Positions 7,738 through 16,255 of a stretch of DNA of 64,000 nt are shown one piece after another. The position numbers and the translations under genes are program-made. The DNA comes from Granulicella arctica (GTDB taxonomy: Bacteria > Acidobacteriota > Terriglobia > Terriglobales > Acidobacteriaceae). The stretch's first letter is position 1. Each line of letters starts with the position of its first letter. The notes below the pieces were generated by a model, which saw nothing but the letters and a program-made list of their open reading frames with translations, was not told the origin of the DNA and did not search any database. The stretch lies in assembly GCF_025685605.1 (NCBI RefSeq), contig NZ_JAGTUT010000006.1, positions 1 to 64,000 of the forward strand. Reading direction: 5' to 3'.

Positions 7738-8244
7738 CTAAGATCTTCGCTCTTCGCCGGTCGCTTTTAGCAATTCGAAGCTTTGAGCAAACTCCTCTCC
7801 TTCGGACTCCAGGATGCGGGCGAGAGCAAACATCGCCTCGGCGAGCTCCGTTACAGTCGTGAAGTTGACCTCCATCCTCCCGCGGCTCAGGACGATCGAA
7901 GAGGGAAGGGCATCAAGGCTCACCGGGGGAATATCGGTGCGGACGAGCGAGCGCGGTTTCCGCCGCGAGATCTGCACCTTCTCAGCTAGCAACTCCGCAT
8001 AGAGTGCGGGCACGTCTTCGGCTTCGCGCACTCGCTCCAGGAAGCGCAACAGCACTTCCCGGTCGACGAGGTGGGCATTGCCGATCTGGAGGGTTGGCAG
8101 CATCTCGAGCATCTTCTGGGCGGCCCGGGATTGCAGCTCGAAGAGCTTCTCAAGATCACGGCGGTCGTAGTGCGATCGCGATGAGTTGGATACAGTGCGG
8201 GTGATCTCGTGCAGACGGGGAAGCCAGGACACAGGTCGGGGCAT
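7738..8244 (-). CDS. Conserved acidobacterial hypothetical protein (168 aa)
   Basis: The protein includes SRSHYDRRDLEKLFELQSRA, EMLPTLQIGNAHLVDREVLL and RMEVNFTTVTELAEAMFALA. I recall close relatives scattered in acidobacterial genomes with no known function. The middle region (ELQSRAAQKMLEMLP..LVDREVLLRFLERV) resembles a helix-turn-helix, so a DNA-binding role is possible. No signal peptide or membrane segment is present. It converges with the replication-type gene and diverges from the recombinase gene at 8387. Confidence 0.65.
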   Translation of the reverse strand: MPRPVSWLPRLHEITRTVSNSSRSHYDRRDLEKLFELQSRAAQKMLEMLPTLQIGNAHLVDREVLLRFLERVREAEDVPALYAELLAEKVQISRRKPRSLVRTDIPPVSLDALPSSIVLSRGRMEVNFTTVTELAEAMFALARILESEGEEFAQSFELLKATGEERRS

Positions 8245-8386
8245 TGTTCGCTTCTAACCTCTGTGTTTAGGGTAGTGGAGAACCTTTTTGGCGGGAAGAG
8301 TTGAGTGCGCGATCACGCATTTATTACCCCATTGCGATTGGTATTTTACCCACGACAATGTATATTGTCAGGGGTAAACTCAATTT

Positions 8387-9334
8387 ATGCCATTCTTGCT
8401 CAAAACGGGCCTTCCGGGTACAGATCACGCCGATCCGGCAGGGCAGGGAAGTGCTTTTGCCCTCACGCCGGCCCAGATGATCCTGCGCAGCATGGTTCTG
8501 GACACGGTTCCGTCGACCCACTCGAAGCGGAACTACGCCACCGCCCTCGATGCTCTGTTCCGGTTCGCTGCCAGCCAACCTCTCACCCGGGCGCTCCTCA
8601 TGGAGTACCGGGCGAGTCTTGAAGAGCTCGCGCCGTCAACCATCAACGTCCGGCTCGCCGCCATGCGCCGGATGGTGACCGAAGCCCGGAAGAACGGCAT
8701 GCTCGGGGTCGAGGAGGCAGCGCAGCTCACCTCAATTCCAAACATCAAGCAGGCCGGCACCCGGATGGGGAACTGGCTGACCCGCGAGCAGGCCAAAGAA
8801 CTGCTCGCCGTTCCGGACCGGTCGACCCTCAAGGGCAAGCGTGACTACGTCATCCTGGCGCTGCTGGTCGGCTGCGCCCTGCGCCGGACCGAACTCGCGG
8901 AACTCGAGGTCGAGACGATCCAGCAGCGGGAGGGCCGCTGGGTGCTGGCCGATCTCGAAGGCAAGGGCCGGAGGATCCGGACCGTCGCGATCCCGATCTG
9001 GGTCAAGAAGGGAATTGACGTCTGGCGCGAGGCAGCCGGCATCGAGAGAGGCCGGCTCTTGGTCCGGATCGGGAAGGGCGGCACGATCCGGGGCGAGACC
9101 CTGAGCGACTGGGCCATCTGGTCGGTCGTCGAGCAATCGGCCAAGCAGATCGGGGTCGAGCGCTTCGGTGCTCACGACCTCCGCAGAACCTGTGCCAAAC
9201 TCTGCCGCAAAGGCGGCGGCGACCTCGAGCAGATCAAGTTCCTGCTCGGGCACTCCTCCATCCAGACGACCGAACGGTATCTTGGAGCGGAGCAGGAGAT
9301 CGTCACTGCCGTCAATGACAACCTGGGTCTTTAA
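8387..9334 (+). CDS. Tyrosine recombinase (XerC/D-like integrase)
   Basis: This site-specific recombinase has an N-terminal SAM-like core-binding domain (residues 25-110) and a catalytic domain with every conserved residue in place: Arg166 (CALRRTEL), Lys193 (EGKGRR), His263 and Arg266 (HDLRRTCA), His289 (LLGHSS) and nucleophile Tyr298 (TTERYLG). Length 315 fits a plasmid-dimer resolvase or mobile-element integrase. It lies next to the partition module, which fits resolution of plasmid multimers. The gene is clearly richer in G+C than the parA operon beside it, hinting at separate origin. The dispersed repeats in the 27.8-48.8 kb region are possible substrates of an enzyme of this kind, but no link is shown. 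Confidence 0.9.
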   Translation: MPFLLKTGLPGTDHADPAGQGSAFALTPAQMILRSMVLDTVPSTHSKRNYATALDALFRFAASQPLTRALLMEYRASLEELAPSTINVRLAAMRRMVTEARKNGMLGVEEAAQLTSIPNIKQAGTRMGNWLTREQAKELLAVPDRSTLKGKRDYVILALLVGCALRRTELAELEVETIQQREGRWVLADLEGKGRRIRTVAIPIWVKKGIDVWREAAGIERGRLLVRIGKGGTIRGETLSDWAIWSVVEQSAKQIGVERFGAHDLRRTCAKLCRKGGGDLEQIKFLLGHSSIQTTERYLGAEQEIVTAVNDNLGL

Positions 9335-9371
9335 GTGAGACGGATCGCTCTATCGAGTAGAATAAATAGGT

Positions 9372-9584
9372 ATGGAGGAGTCTATGGCTCAGCCCCAAAG
9401 AATGATCGCGCATGATTCGGTTTGTAAATTAGTGAACAATGGCGACTTGGGCAAGACACTGAATACAGTCAGGACTGTGCCGGGAGCCAAGAATCCCTTC
9501 GTGACTTCCCGACAAGTTGGAAGTTCTGGGTCTGGCGGGTCTAGTTCCACTACAACTTCCTCCGCCCAGAGGAATCCTAAATAA
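9372..9584 (+). CDS. Small hypothetical protein with Ser/Gly-rich tail (70 aa)
   Basis: The reading starts at 9372 (or at the ATG of MAQPQRMIAHDSV, 9384) and ends in the low-complexity tail SSGSGGSSSTTTSSAQ. It lies 15 bases before the membrane-protein gene and probably shares its transcript. No known domain. Confidence 0.5.
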   Translation: MEESMAQPQRMIAHDSVCKLVNNGDLGKTLNTVRTVPGAKNPFVTSRQVGSSGSGGSSSTTTSSAQRNPK

Positions 9585-9598
9585 CTCAGAGGTGACGG

Positions 9599-10402
9599 TT
9601 GAAATTCGACGTTTCAACCATATTGCTTGTAATCGTCGCCGTCATCCCTGGCCTTTTCGCTCAACGAACCCGAAATCAGCTTGTGCCGCGTTCTTTTGCG
9701 CCTCAGGGTGCGAGCGCTGAACTGGCTGAGCTTGTCGCACTCGGAGTTGCGACTCACGGGATCCTCGCGTTTTTGTTGGCCACTGTTTCCTTACTCATAG
9801 GCTGGATACACGAAGGTCAACCAGATTACTACTTTTCAAAGCTCGATTCCCTGATCGTCAGTCAGTGGTTCTCCCAACATATTGTAGAAGCTTGCCTTAT
9901 TGCTTCTGCGTACGTCTTCGTCTCATTCTTCTTCAGCCATTGGCTCGGCTTTCTTTACGGGGTGTGGCGATCGAATAGCCCATTCACAACACGTCTGTTC
10001 GCGAAGGCGACCTGGCTGCGGAAGCGGTTTGGCGTAACCGGCTTGTTGGGCGAACGTCCAATCATCTACGAGGTGCTAAATCCCGCGCTTGATAGAGATG
10101 GAACGAAATCCGTCTTTGTTGAACTTGAGATGAAAGATGGTCTCGGCTTCTATTCTGGACAGCTCAGCCAGTTTGCGATCGTCAAGGATGATGAACCTCA
10201 TAAACCCGTCTACCTCATTGACGTTTGGTATAAAAAAGATCGTAACGACGACTACATTTCCGTTGCTACAGACGGCATTATGATCGATTTGGCAGATGCC
10301 GTTACCCTCCTGGTCAAACAGGTTGATCCTTCACTCCCCGTTGGCGACCAGCCTCCTATCAGCGAGGAAATTGCAGCCTTGGCTTACAAATTTGTGGAGT
10401 GA
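9599..10402 (+). CDS. DUF6338-like membrane protein (267 aa)
   Basis: Three hydrophobic segments (residues 6-20, 43-65, 98-122) anchor the N-terminal half. The rest is a soluble domain including TKSVFVELEMKDGLGFYSGQLS and PVYLIDVWYKK, which resembles the DUF6338 family as I recall it. Translation probably begins at TTG 9599, after AGAGGTG. It sits between two small genes in the same direction, overlapping the downstream one, so the three form a compact operon. Function unknown. Confidence 0.65.
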   Translation: MKFDVSTILLVIVAVIPGLFAQRTRNQLVPRSFAPQGASAELAELVALGVATHGILAFLLATVSLLIGWIHEGQPDYYFSKLDSLIVSQWFSQHIVEACLIASAYVFVSFFFSHWLGFLYGVWRSNSPFTTRLFAKATWLRKRFGVTGLLGERPIIYEVLNPALDRDGTKSVFVELEMKDGLGFYSGQLSQFAIVKDDEPHKPVYLIDVWYKKDRNDDYISVATDGIMIDLADAVTLLVKQVDPSLPVGDQPPISEEIAALAYKFVE

Positions 10403-10404
10403 TG

Positions 10405-10635
10405 ATGGCTGTCTATCAGGGACATCTGAGCGAGATTGGCAACGTGCGGAGCAACTCCTTACACTTTAGCGAACGATCTCTGATTCGGATCTCCATGCCC
10501 GAAGGGAGTTGCTACTCCACCTGCAGCAAACCAGATGATCAGCCCGAAACTTCTCCAAATAGCCTGATCGAAGCTGAACTTGCCCTAGGCAAATTTACTG
10601 ACAACGGTGTGAGTCAACCTAATCGTCTGCTGTGA
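10405..10635 (+). CDS. Small hypothetical protein, third gene of the DUF6338-like operon
   Basis: Start and stop codons overlap with the membrane-protein gene (GTGATGATG at 10399-10407), with GGAG at 10395-10398. I choose the last ATG. The protein (MAVYQGHLSEIGNVRSNSLH) has no hydrophobic segment and no known motif. The tight spacing argues that it is translated with the membrane protein. Confidence 0.5.
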   Translation: MAVYQGHLSEIGNVRSNSLHFSERSLIRISMPEGSCYSTCSKPDDQPETSPNSLIEAELALGKFTDNGVSQPNRLL

Positions 10636-10663
10636 GTACAGCCCACAAAGTATCATCGTTATC

Positions 10664-10982
10664 GTGAAGACAGAACCAACAGACGAGGCCCCAAGACGGT
10701 CCAAGCCTAGCCGCCACACCCTACATCCTGGCAGCAGGCCTGCTAATACTGGCCATCGCTCACGGTGTTGCGCCGAAACGGCTTCTCCTAGATTGGCTTA
10801 TGGTGGCACTTCTTGCAATGGCTGTAGCCCTATGCTTAGTGCCTTTTTCCACCTTGTTGGGCTTGATCGAGAAGCTGAAATACGGCGAGTTTGAAGTCTT
10901 GCCCCGCGACCTAACAAAGCTGAATGCGGCGGTCCAAGTGGTCGCGAATTCCAGCGCAGAATCAGAAAGCCAGGCCGTATCT
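10664..10982 (+). pseudogene. Membrane-protein gene interrupted by Tn3 transposon (5' part)
   Basis: From about 10719 the frame reads PYILAAGLLILAIAHGVAPK and DWLMVALLAMAVALCLVPFS, two membrane segments followed by a soluble tail (EKLKYGEFEVLPRDLTKLNA). The initiation region is in another frame (GTG 10664), so there may be a frameshift near 10715. The gene is cut at 10982 by a Tn3-family element. Skipping the element and one TATCT copy, the frame continues as ESSQSPAEKVSE at 16213-16255 before an IS6 copy ends it. The original 3' end is not in the window. Confidence 0.6.
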
Positions 10983-11020
10983 GGGGGCACCTCAAGAAAG
11001 GGAAATTTATGTACGCTAAG
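10983..11020 (+). repeat. Tn3 left terminal inverted repeat (38 bp)
   Basis: Begins with five G and ends TACGCTAAG, the usual inner end of Tn3-family repeats. It is identical base for base to the reverse complement of 16175-16212. The tnpA stop codon (11016-11018) lies inside it. Confidence 0.95.
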
Positions 11021-13714
11021 GCGCGGTGGAGGAGTTTCTCGGGCTTCGGAGAGGTCTGAAGCCACCCTTGGCCACCCGCTTATTGTTGTGCCAGGTGTAA
11101 TCGCCCGTGAGATTGATGTGCTCCCAGCCAAGCGGAGAGACGTGTTGTAGCAGGGCGGGATCGAACTGCCTTGATTTTGCCATCTGCTCTGTTGCGCGCT
11201 CCAGATAGACGGTGTTCCAGAACGTAATCGCAGCCACAACCAGGTTCAGTCCGCTTGCGCGATGCCGTTGATTCTCAAAGGATCGATCACGGATTTCGCC
11301 CAGCCGATTGAAGAACACGGCTCTGGCAAGAGCGTTGCGCGCCTCACCCTTGTTCAGTCCGGCCGTGACACGCCGGCGCAGCGCTGGATCTTCGAGCCAC
11401 GCCAGCATGAAAAGAGTTCGTTCGATCCTTCCTATCTCGCGCAGCGCGAGAGCAAGACTGTTCTGGCGCGGGTAGGAGCCAAGTTTGTGCAGGATCAGGG
11501 ATGCCGTGACGTTGCCCTGCTGAATGGATGCGGCGAGCCGCATAACCTCGCCGAGCTGCTGTTCGATGATCTTCGTATTGATGGAGCCGCCGATCATCGA
11601 ATTGAGTGCTGGCCACTGTGCAGGCTTCCCCGGCACATAGAGACGCTTGTCCGCCAGGTCACGTATGCGAGGCGCGAAGCGGAAGCCGAGCAGGTGACAG
11701 AGGGCGAAGACGTGATCGGTGAAGCCAGCAGTATCGGTGTAGTGCTCCTCGATTCGCAGCTCGGACTCGTGATAGAGCAGGCCGTCGAGCACATGCGTCG
11801 CGTCGCGAGCGGTGGCATTGATGACCTTGGTATGGAAGGGTGCGTACTGATCGGAGATGTGAGTGTAAAAGGTGACGCCGGGATCATTCCCATATTTGGC
11901 GTTCACCTGGCCAGCCGCTTCGCCGCGGCCGCCCGCGCGGTAGCGCTGACCATCCGAGGAGGAAGTAGTGCCTTCGCCCCAGTGCGTCGCGAACGGAGTG
12001 CGATGTTGATGGTTGACGATTTCGGCCAGAGCTTTTGAGTAGGTCTCATCGCGAATGTGCCAAGCGACCAGCCAGGAGAGCTTCGCAGGGCTTGTGCCTG
12101 GGCATGACTCAGCCATCTTTCCAAGGCCAAGATTGGTAGCATCGGCCAGAATAGCTGTCAGCAGCAGCGCCGGATCTTTCGTCGGCTCGTTCGTCTTGAG
12201 ATGGGTGAAGTGCCGAGTGAATCCAGTCCAACAGTCGACCTCCATCAGCAGATCCGTGATCTTGACGTGTGGAAGCATATTGCTAAGGGCATCCCGGAGA
12301 GCTTCGCCCTCCTTCGGAACACTGTTCTCAAGCGGGCTGATCTTGAGTCCCGCACTGTTCAACTCAGCATCCGGCAATTTATCTTCTCGGGCGAGAGCAT
12401 CGGTCTGGTCGAGAGCACTCCGCAACAGCGACATCCGCTCCTCGATGTACGTGGCTCCAGTCGTAGGCACAGCAACGCGCAGATCGCCTTGTGCAAGTCT
12501 GCGCTCAAACTCGCCGTGAGGCATAAGGTAGTCCTCGAAGTCGCGGAACTGGCGGGAGCCCGCTACCGAGACATCTCCGGAGCGCAGTGAGTTCTTTAGC
12601 TCGGCCATGACGCAGAGTTCATAAAAGCGGCGGTCTATACCTTCAGGGCCCACTACATAGCTTTCCCAACGCCTTCGAATGAATCCCAAAGGAGCGTTCT
12701 GCGGCACCTTCCGCAAACCGTCCCGGTTCATCTCCCGCAGCACTTCGACCGCTTCGATCAACTCCCGCGCAACCGGAGCGGGTCGGAGTTGAAGAGTCTC
12801 GATCAGCGTGGGAGCATAGCGCCGGAGCTGAGGATAGTGTTCGCCGATGAGCGAGAGCGCATCGAAGTCTTCGCCCCGCGCGAGTTCGGCTGCCTCTTTC
12901 ACGCTGGCAGAGAAACTCTCCCACGGCATGACCGCCTCAATTGCAGCGAACGGATCGCGACCTCGCTCCCTGGCGTCGACTAGCGCAGCTCCGACCTTTG
13001 CGTAGAGCCGAACTTTGTCGTTGATAGCTTTGCCTTGCTCAGCAAAGGCCCTCTCGTATTTGTGCTTCGACTTGGTGAAGAAGCTGCCAATCAGTCGGTC
13101 ATTGAGGTCGATAATCTCATCGGTAAGCGTTGCCGCTGTTTCGATCATCAATGCGACCAGTGTGCCGTGACGCCGTGCCTGCTCATACTCTTTGAATTGA
13201 TACACCGCTGTCTGGCCGGCTTCGCGGGCGAGTTGCAGGAGACGGTTCTGATGCAGCTTTTGGCTCACATCGGGCGACAGAGCAAGACCGCGGATCGCAC
13301 TCAGCCGCTCTATATGTCCAAGCACCGCTCGAGGCGTTGGCGCTCCTGGAGGCATTCGCAACCAAGCGAGCGTGCTGTACGGGCTGCCCTCGCGCTGCTC
13401 CAGAAGTTGGTCGAGCTTGGTCCGCTGCTCATCGTCGAGTCCTTCGGTTAGGAGAGCGAAGACTTTTCTCTGCGCGCGCGTCATTACCTCTGCGCAGAGC
13501 CGCTCGATAACTGCCACCGGAGGCAGTACGATCAGTCGTTTCCGAAGTTCCTCCACAACTGCTTGAGCGAGAACAACTCCACGCGTGGTTTGCAACGCCG
13601 TGGGGTCGAGCCAAGCCGAGATGGACCGGTAGTCCTTGGTCCCGAACTGCCCCATTCCCAATCGGGGCAGCAGTTCAAGAAGATGGCTTCGCCGCGTCGC
13701 ATCGCGCTTCGCGT
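11016..13714 (-). pseudogene. tnpA: Tn3-family transposase TnpA, N-terminus removed by IS6
   Basis: About 900 of the normal 990-1000 residues remain. The DDE core is visible: first Asp in LLTAILADATNLGLGKMAES, second in RIEEHYTDTAGFTDHVF, and Glu in the IGRIERTLFMLAWLED helix. The end reads FWNTVYLERATEQMAKSRQF and GWEHINLTGDYTWHNN, standard for the family. The first roughly 90 residues are missing: the frame enters IS6 sequence at 13715, and the only nearby ATG lies in the IS terminal repeat. The DNA-binding N-terminal part that recognises the 38-bp ends is therefore lost or incomplete. Confidence 0.9.
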
Positions 13715-14528
13715 GGCTCTGTTGCATTAACTCGGTACCAGGAGCTTGGGTGGCGTAGAGACGTTAGGATGGCTCATGTTCAAGCGTCGGCGCTTTCCGG
13801 TTGAAATCATCCTGGTGTGTGTTCGCTGGTACTGCAAGTATGGGATCTCCTATCGCGATCTGGCGGAGATGATGGAGGAGCGCGGTGTGGAGGTAGACCC
13901 GTCCACGATCATGCATTGGGTCCATCGCTACGCACCTGAGCTGGAGAAGCGAGTCCGTTGGTACCAAGGCTACCGGGCGACCTCGTGGCGCGTGGACGAG
14001 ACGTATGTGAAGGTTGGCGGCAAGTGGAAGTACCTGTTCCGGGCTGTCGACAGGCATGGCCGGCTGATCGACTTCATGTTGACGGACCGACGAAACACCG
14101 GAGCTGCCTATCGCTTCTTGGGTAAAGCGTTAGCTACGATGCGTCATTGGCCACCATCGTCGATCACGACAGACCAGCTCGGATCTTATCCGGCCGCCAT
14201 CAGCCGGCTGCAACGGGAAGGCAAGTTGTCAGGGTCGACAAAGCATCGCACGTGCAAATACCTGAACAACATCATTGAAGCGGATCATGGAGCACTCAAG
14301 CGAGTTATTCGTCCGACACGGGGCTTTCAGAGGATGAAGACGGCAGCCGCTACCATCAAGGGCTTCGAAGTGATGCGAATGATCCGCAGAGGTCATTGCC
14401 TCACATGCAAGCCGCACGTCAAGGACGAGGTGCGTTTCATCAACAAGCTGTTCGATATCTTCACGGTCGCTGCCTGATTGAACAACGTGAGAGCTAATTG
14501 CACACAAAAGAGTTAATGCAACAGAGCC
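13715..14528 (+). mobile_element. IS6-family insertion sequence, copy A (814 bp)
   Basis: Bounded by the inverted ends GGCTCTGTTGCATTAACTC (13715-13733) and its complement ending at 14528, close to the classic IS26-type GGCACTGTTGCAAA. It contains one transposase gene. The 8-bp flanks (CTTCGCGT and GTCTCAAG) do not match, so there is no target duplication. This is expected if the copy arose by an IS6 deletion or cointegrate event rather than simple insertion. It is identical in encoded protein and terminal sequence to the copy at 24893-25706. Confidence 0.9.
13776..14477 (+). CDS. IS6-family transposase (DDE), copy A
   Basis: The 234-residue protein from MFKRRRFPVEIILV has the length typical of the IS6/IS26 family. 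The N-terminal helix-turn-helix reads ISYRDLAEMMEERGVEVDPS. The DDE triad is in VDETYVKVGGKWKYLF (Asp), SITTDQLGSY (Asp) and NNIIEADHGALKR (Glu). Nothing is broken, so this copy should be active. Such enzymes work by replicative co-integration and cause deletions and inversions next to the element. The frame is open to 13746, but the shorter form fits the family. Confidence 0.92.
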   Translation: MFKRRRFPVEIILVCVRWYCKYGISYRDLAEMMEERGVEVDPSTIMHWVHRYAPELEKRVRWYQGYRATSWRVDETYVKVGGKWKYLFRAVDRHGRLIDFMLTDRRNTGAAYRFLGKALATMRHWPPSSITTDQLGSYPAAISRLQREGKLSGSTKHRTCKYLNNIIEADHGALKRVIRPTRGFQRMKTAAATIKGFEVMRMIRRGHCLTCKPHVKDEVRFINKLFDIFTVAA

Positions 14529-14944
14529 GTCTCAAGAGTCTGCGTGCAGGTGACACGCTCGTGGTTTGGCGCCTTGATCGCTTGGGACGTAACCTCGCCG
14601 ATCTCGTCAGCCTTATTGCAGAACTGGAACAACGCAAGATCAACTTCGAATCGATGACCGAAAAGATCGAAACGGTCTCCCCTGCAGGCCGACTCGTCTT
14701 CCACGTATTTGCCGCCCTTGCTGAGTTTGAGCGAAACCTAATCCGAGAGCGGACGGTGGCCGGACTCAGTGCTGCTCGTGCCCGAGGGCGAACAGGGGGA
14801 CGTCCCTCCAAGCTTTCCGTCAAAGAGATTAGGACTATTCGCGGTCTTCTCAAAAGTGCTGATATGCCGGTCGCCGAAATCGCTGCCCGCTTCGGCATTG
14901 CTCGATCAACACTGTATCGCTCCGTGCTGAAAACGGCTGTCTGA
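14529..14944 (+). pseudogene. tnpR: Tn3 resolvase TnpR (serine recombinase), N-terminus removed by IS6
   Basis: The remaining frame starts in IS6 terminal DNA and continues SRLKSLRAGDTLVVWRLDRL, LVFHVFAALAEFERNLIRER and a C-terminal helix-turn-helix (MPVAEIAARFGIARSTLYRS). About 60 N-terminal residues, including the catalytic serine in the usual YxRVS motif, are absent. The enzyme therefore cannot resolve cointegrates. Together with the cut tnpA this shows that the IS event removed the tnpA start, the res site and the tnpR start in one piece. Confidence 0.9.
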
Positions 14945-14964
14945 TTGTGTCAGGAGTGTCCCGG

Positions 14965-16155
14965 ATGAACGGTATAGGCAAGATTGGCGTGTTGGCTCTT
15001 TTTATCGTGTTCCCGATCCTGGCGCACGGGCAGGATGATCCTGCGGCGTTCAAGACGCCGCCTTCAGCAGACGTGATAGCCCGGTGGGTTCATGGCGGCG
15101 ACCCTCGCGAGATGGCATGGGCTGCGGTATTTGCACTCCAAGAGAAGGACACGTCCTTCCTACCTGAGTTTGCTTTCTTGGCGGAACAATGGCGGCCGCT
15201 GCCTCATAGAAATATTTTGGAACGCGAACACCATCCGCCTCAGCCTCTTACGTCGGAAGAACGGGAACGGCGGGATGCCATGTCAGCACTGCTTGACTCC
15301 ATCATTCAACTAAACGGCAACTTGCCTGCTGCATCAGCTCAGAATCTAGCCTCCGACTTTCCGGTTCAGACGATCATTCTGCTCCATCGTATAACGCCGC
15401 AGGAAGCCGAACCCACTCTGCTAGCTCTATATGGCGAGACGGCACCCGCTTCCTGGTACACCCAACGAGCTGCTGCTGCCTTGCTCGCTCTGCACCCTCC
15501 GGCAGGATTCGCTGCATCGCTATTGAGCAACACCACGGTGACTTCGCATGTCTTTGTGTCTCTGCCAGAAGATCCAAGCCTCGGAATGGGCGCGAGCAGT
15601 GGAGACTGCGGAGGTTATGGTCCGCCGCCCGTGAAAGCAAACTGGCCCGCTATCGGAAAATACTCTATGCGCGAAGCGGGTCCCGGGCGTGATCCTGCAC
15701 CGTACCTGACAATACCTGGACTGAAGCCTATTGATGTTGTGCGAGTAGTGGCCCCAACGCTACAGAGCGACTCCGGAGAGTGCACCGGTTTCACACCGCT
15801 CAACAATGCAATCCGGGCTGCGCTGATTGCCCAAATGCTTGATGAACAGCCGGAACGCATGACCATCAAGTCTCACGTTGATGTGAACATCAAAGCTAAA
15901 GACGATCAGGATTACAAGACACAGTTGGCAGCATATGTGGACCGTGAAGAGGCAACGTTCCGCTCAGTGAAAATGAATCTGGTGGCAAAGCAGTTGATCT
16001 CGCCTGCGGAGGCCAGCGACGATGCCGTTCTACCATGCCTGTTGCTGGTTATTAGTGATAGCAGGTCTGCAAAGGTCTTCCCGCTCCAAGAAATGCAATT
16101 CCGTAGCCCTAAGGTGAAGTGGGAAACCGAACATCTGGGCGTGCTCTACGAGTAG
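14965..16155 (+). CDS. Secreted protein of unknown function, Tn3 passenger gene
   Basis: The ATG at 14965 follows GGAG with good spacing, and a clear signal peptide follows (GKIGVLALFIVFPILAHG, cleavage near AHG-QDD). The mature part is mostly helical with possible HEAT-like repeats (DPREMAWAAVFALQEKDTSF, QRAAAALLALHPPAGFAASL). It has several cysteines (GDCGGYG, SGECTG, VLPCLL). It matches no resistance or enzyme family I know. It lies just after tnpR and inside the 38-bp ends, so it is cargo moved by the transposon. A periplasmic or outer-membrane role is inferred from the signal peptide. Confidence 0.7.
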   Translation: MNGIGKIGVLALFIVFPILAHGQDDPAAFKTPPSADVIARWVHGGDPREMAWAAVFALQEKDTSFLPEFAFLAEQWRPLPHRNILEREHHPPQPLTSEERERRDAMSALLDSIIQLNGNLPAASAQNLASDFPVQTIILLHRITPQEAEPTLLALYGETAPASWYTQRAAAALLALHPPAGFAASLLSNTTVTSHVFVSLPEDPSLGMGASSGDCGGYGPPPVKANWPAIGKYSMREAGPGRDPAPYLTIPGLKPIDVVRVVAPTLQSDSGECTGFTPLNNAIRAALIAQMLDEQPERMTIKSHVDVNIKAKDDQDYKTQLAAYVDREEATFRSVKMNLVAKQLISPAEASDDAVLPCLLLVISDSRSAKVFPLQEMQFRSPKVKWETEHLGVLYE

Positions 16156-16174
16156 CTAAAGGCGTTTGTCGGCC

Positions 16175-16212
16175 CTTAGCGTACATAAATTTCCCTTTCT
16201 TGAGGTGCCCCC
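16175..16212 (-). repeat. Tn3 right terminal inverted repeat (38 bp)
   Basis: Exact reverse complement of 10983-11020; reads CTTAGCGTA inward to GCCCCC at the outer end. It is followed directly by the target duplication TATCT. Confidence 0.95.
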
Positions 16213-16255
16213 TATCTGAGAGCTCTCAATCCCCAGCTGAGAAGGTTTCAGAGAT
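16213..16255 (+). pseudogene. Continuation of the Tn3-interrupted membrane-protein gene
   Basis: Starting with the TATCT copy, the frame carried over from 10982 reads ESSQSPAEKVSE. It then meets the terminal repeat of an IS6 copy at 16256. The remainder of the gene is not found here. Confidence 0.5.

Larger units (their letters stand above)
10983..16212. mobile_element. Tn3-family transposon, 5.2 kb, inactivated by a nested IS6 element
   Basis: The ends are perfect 38-bp inverted repeats starting GGGGGCACC and ending CTAAG (10983-11020 and 16175-16212). The flanks carry a 5-bp target duplication TATCT (10978-10982 and 16213-16217). Contents in order: tnpA (minus), a nested IS6-family copy, tnpR (plus), and a passenger gene for a secreted protein. 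The original layout was divergent tnpA/tnpR around a res site. That centre has been replaced by the IS, which makes both recombination genes incomplete. The element can probably move only if TnpA is supplied in trans. Confidence 0.92.

Noticed and set aside
11262-12038. 258-codon frame opposite tnpA
   Set aside because: Shadow of the transposase; composition is that of a reversed coding strand.
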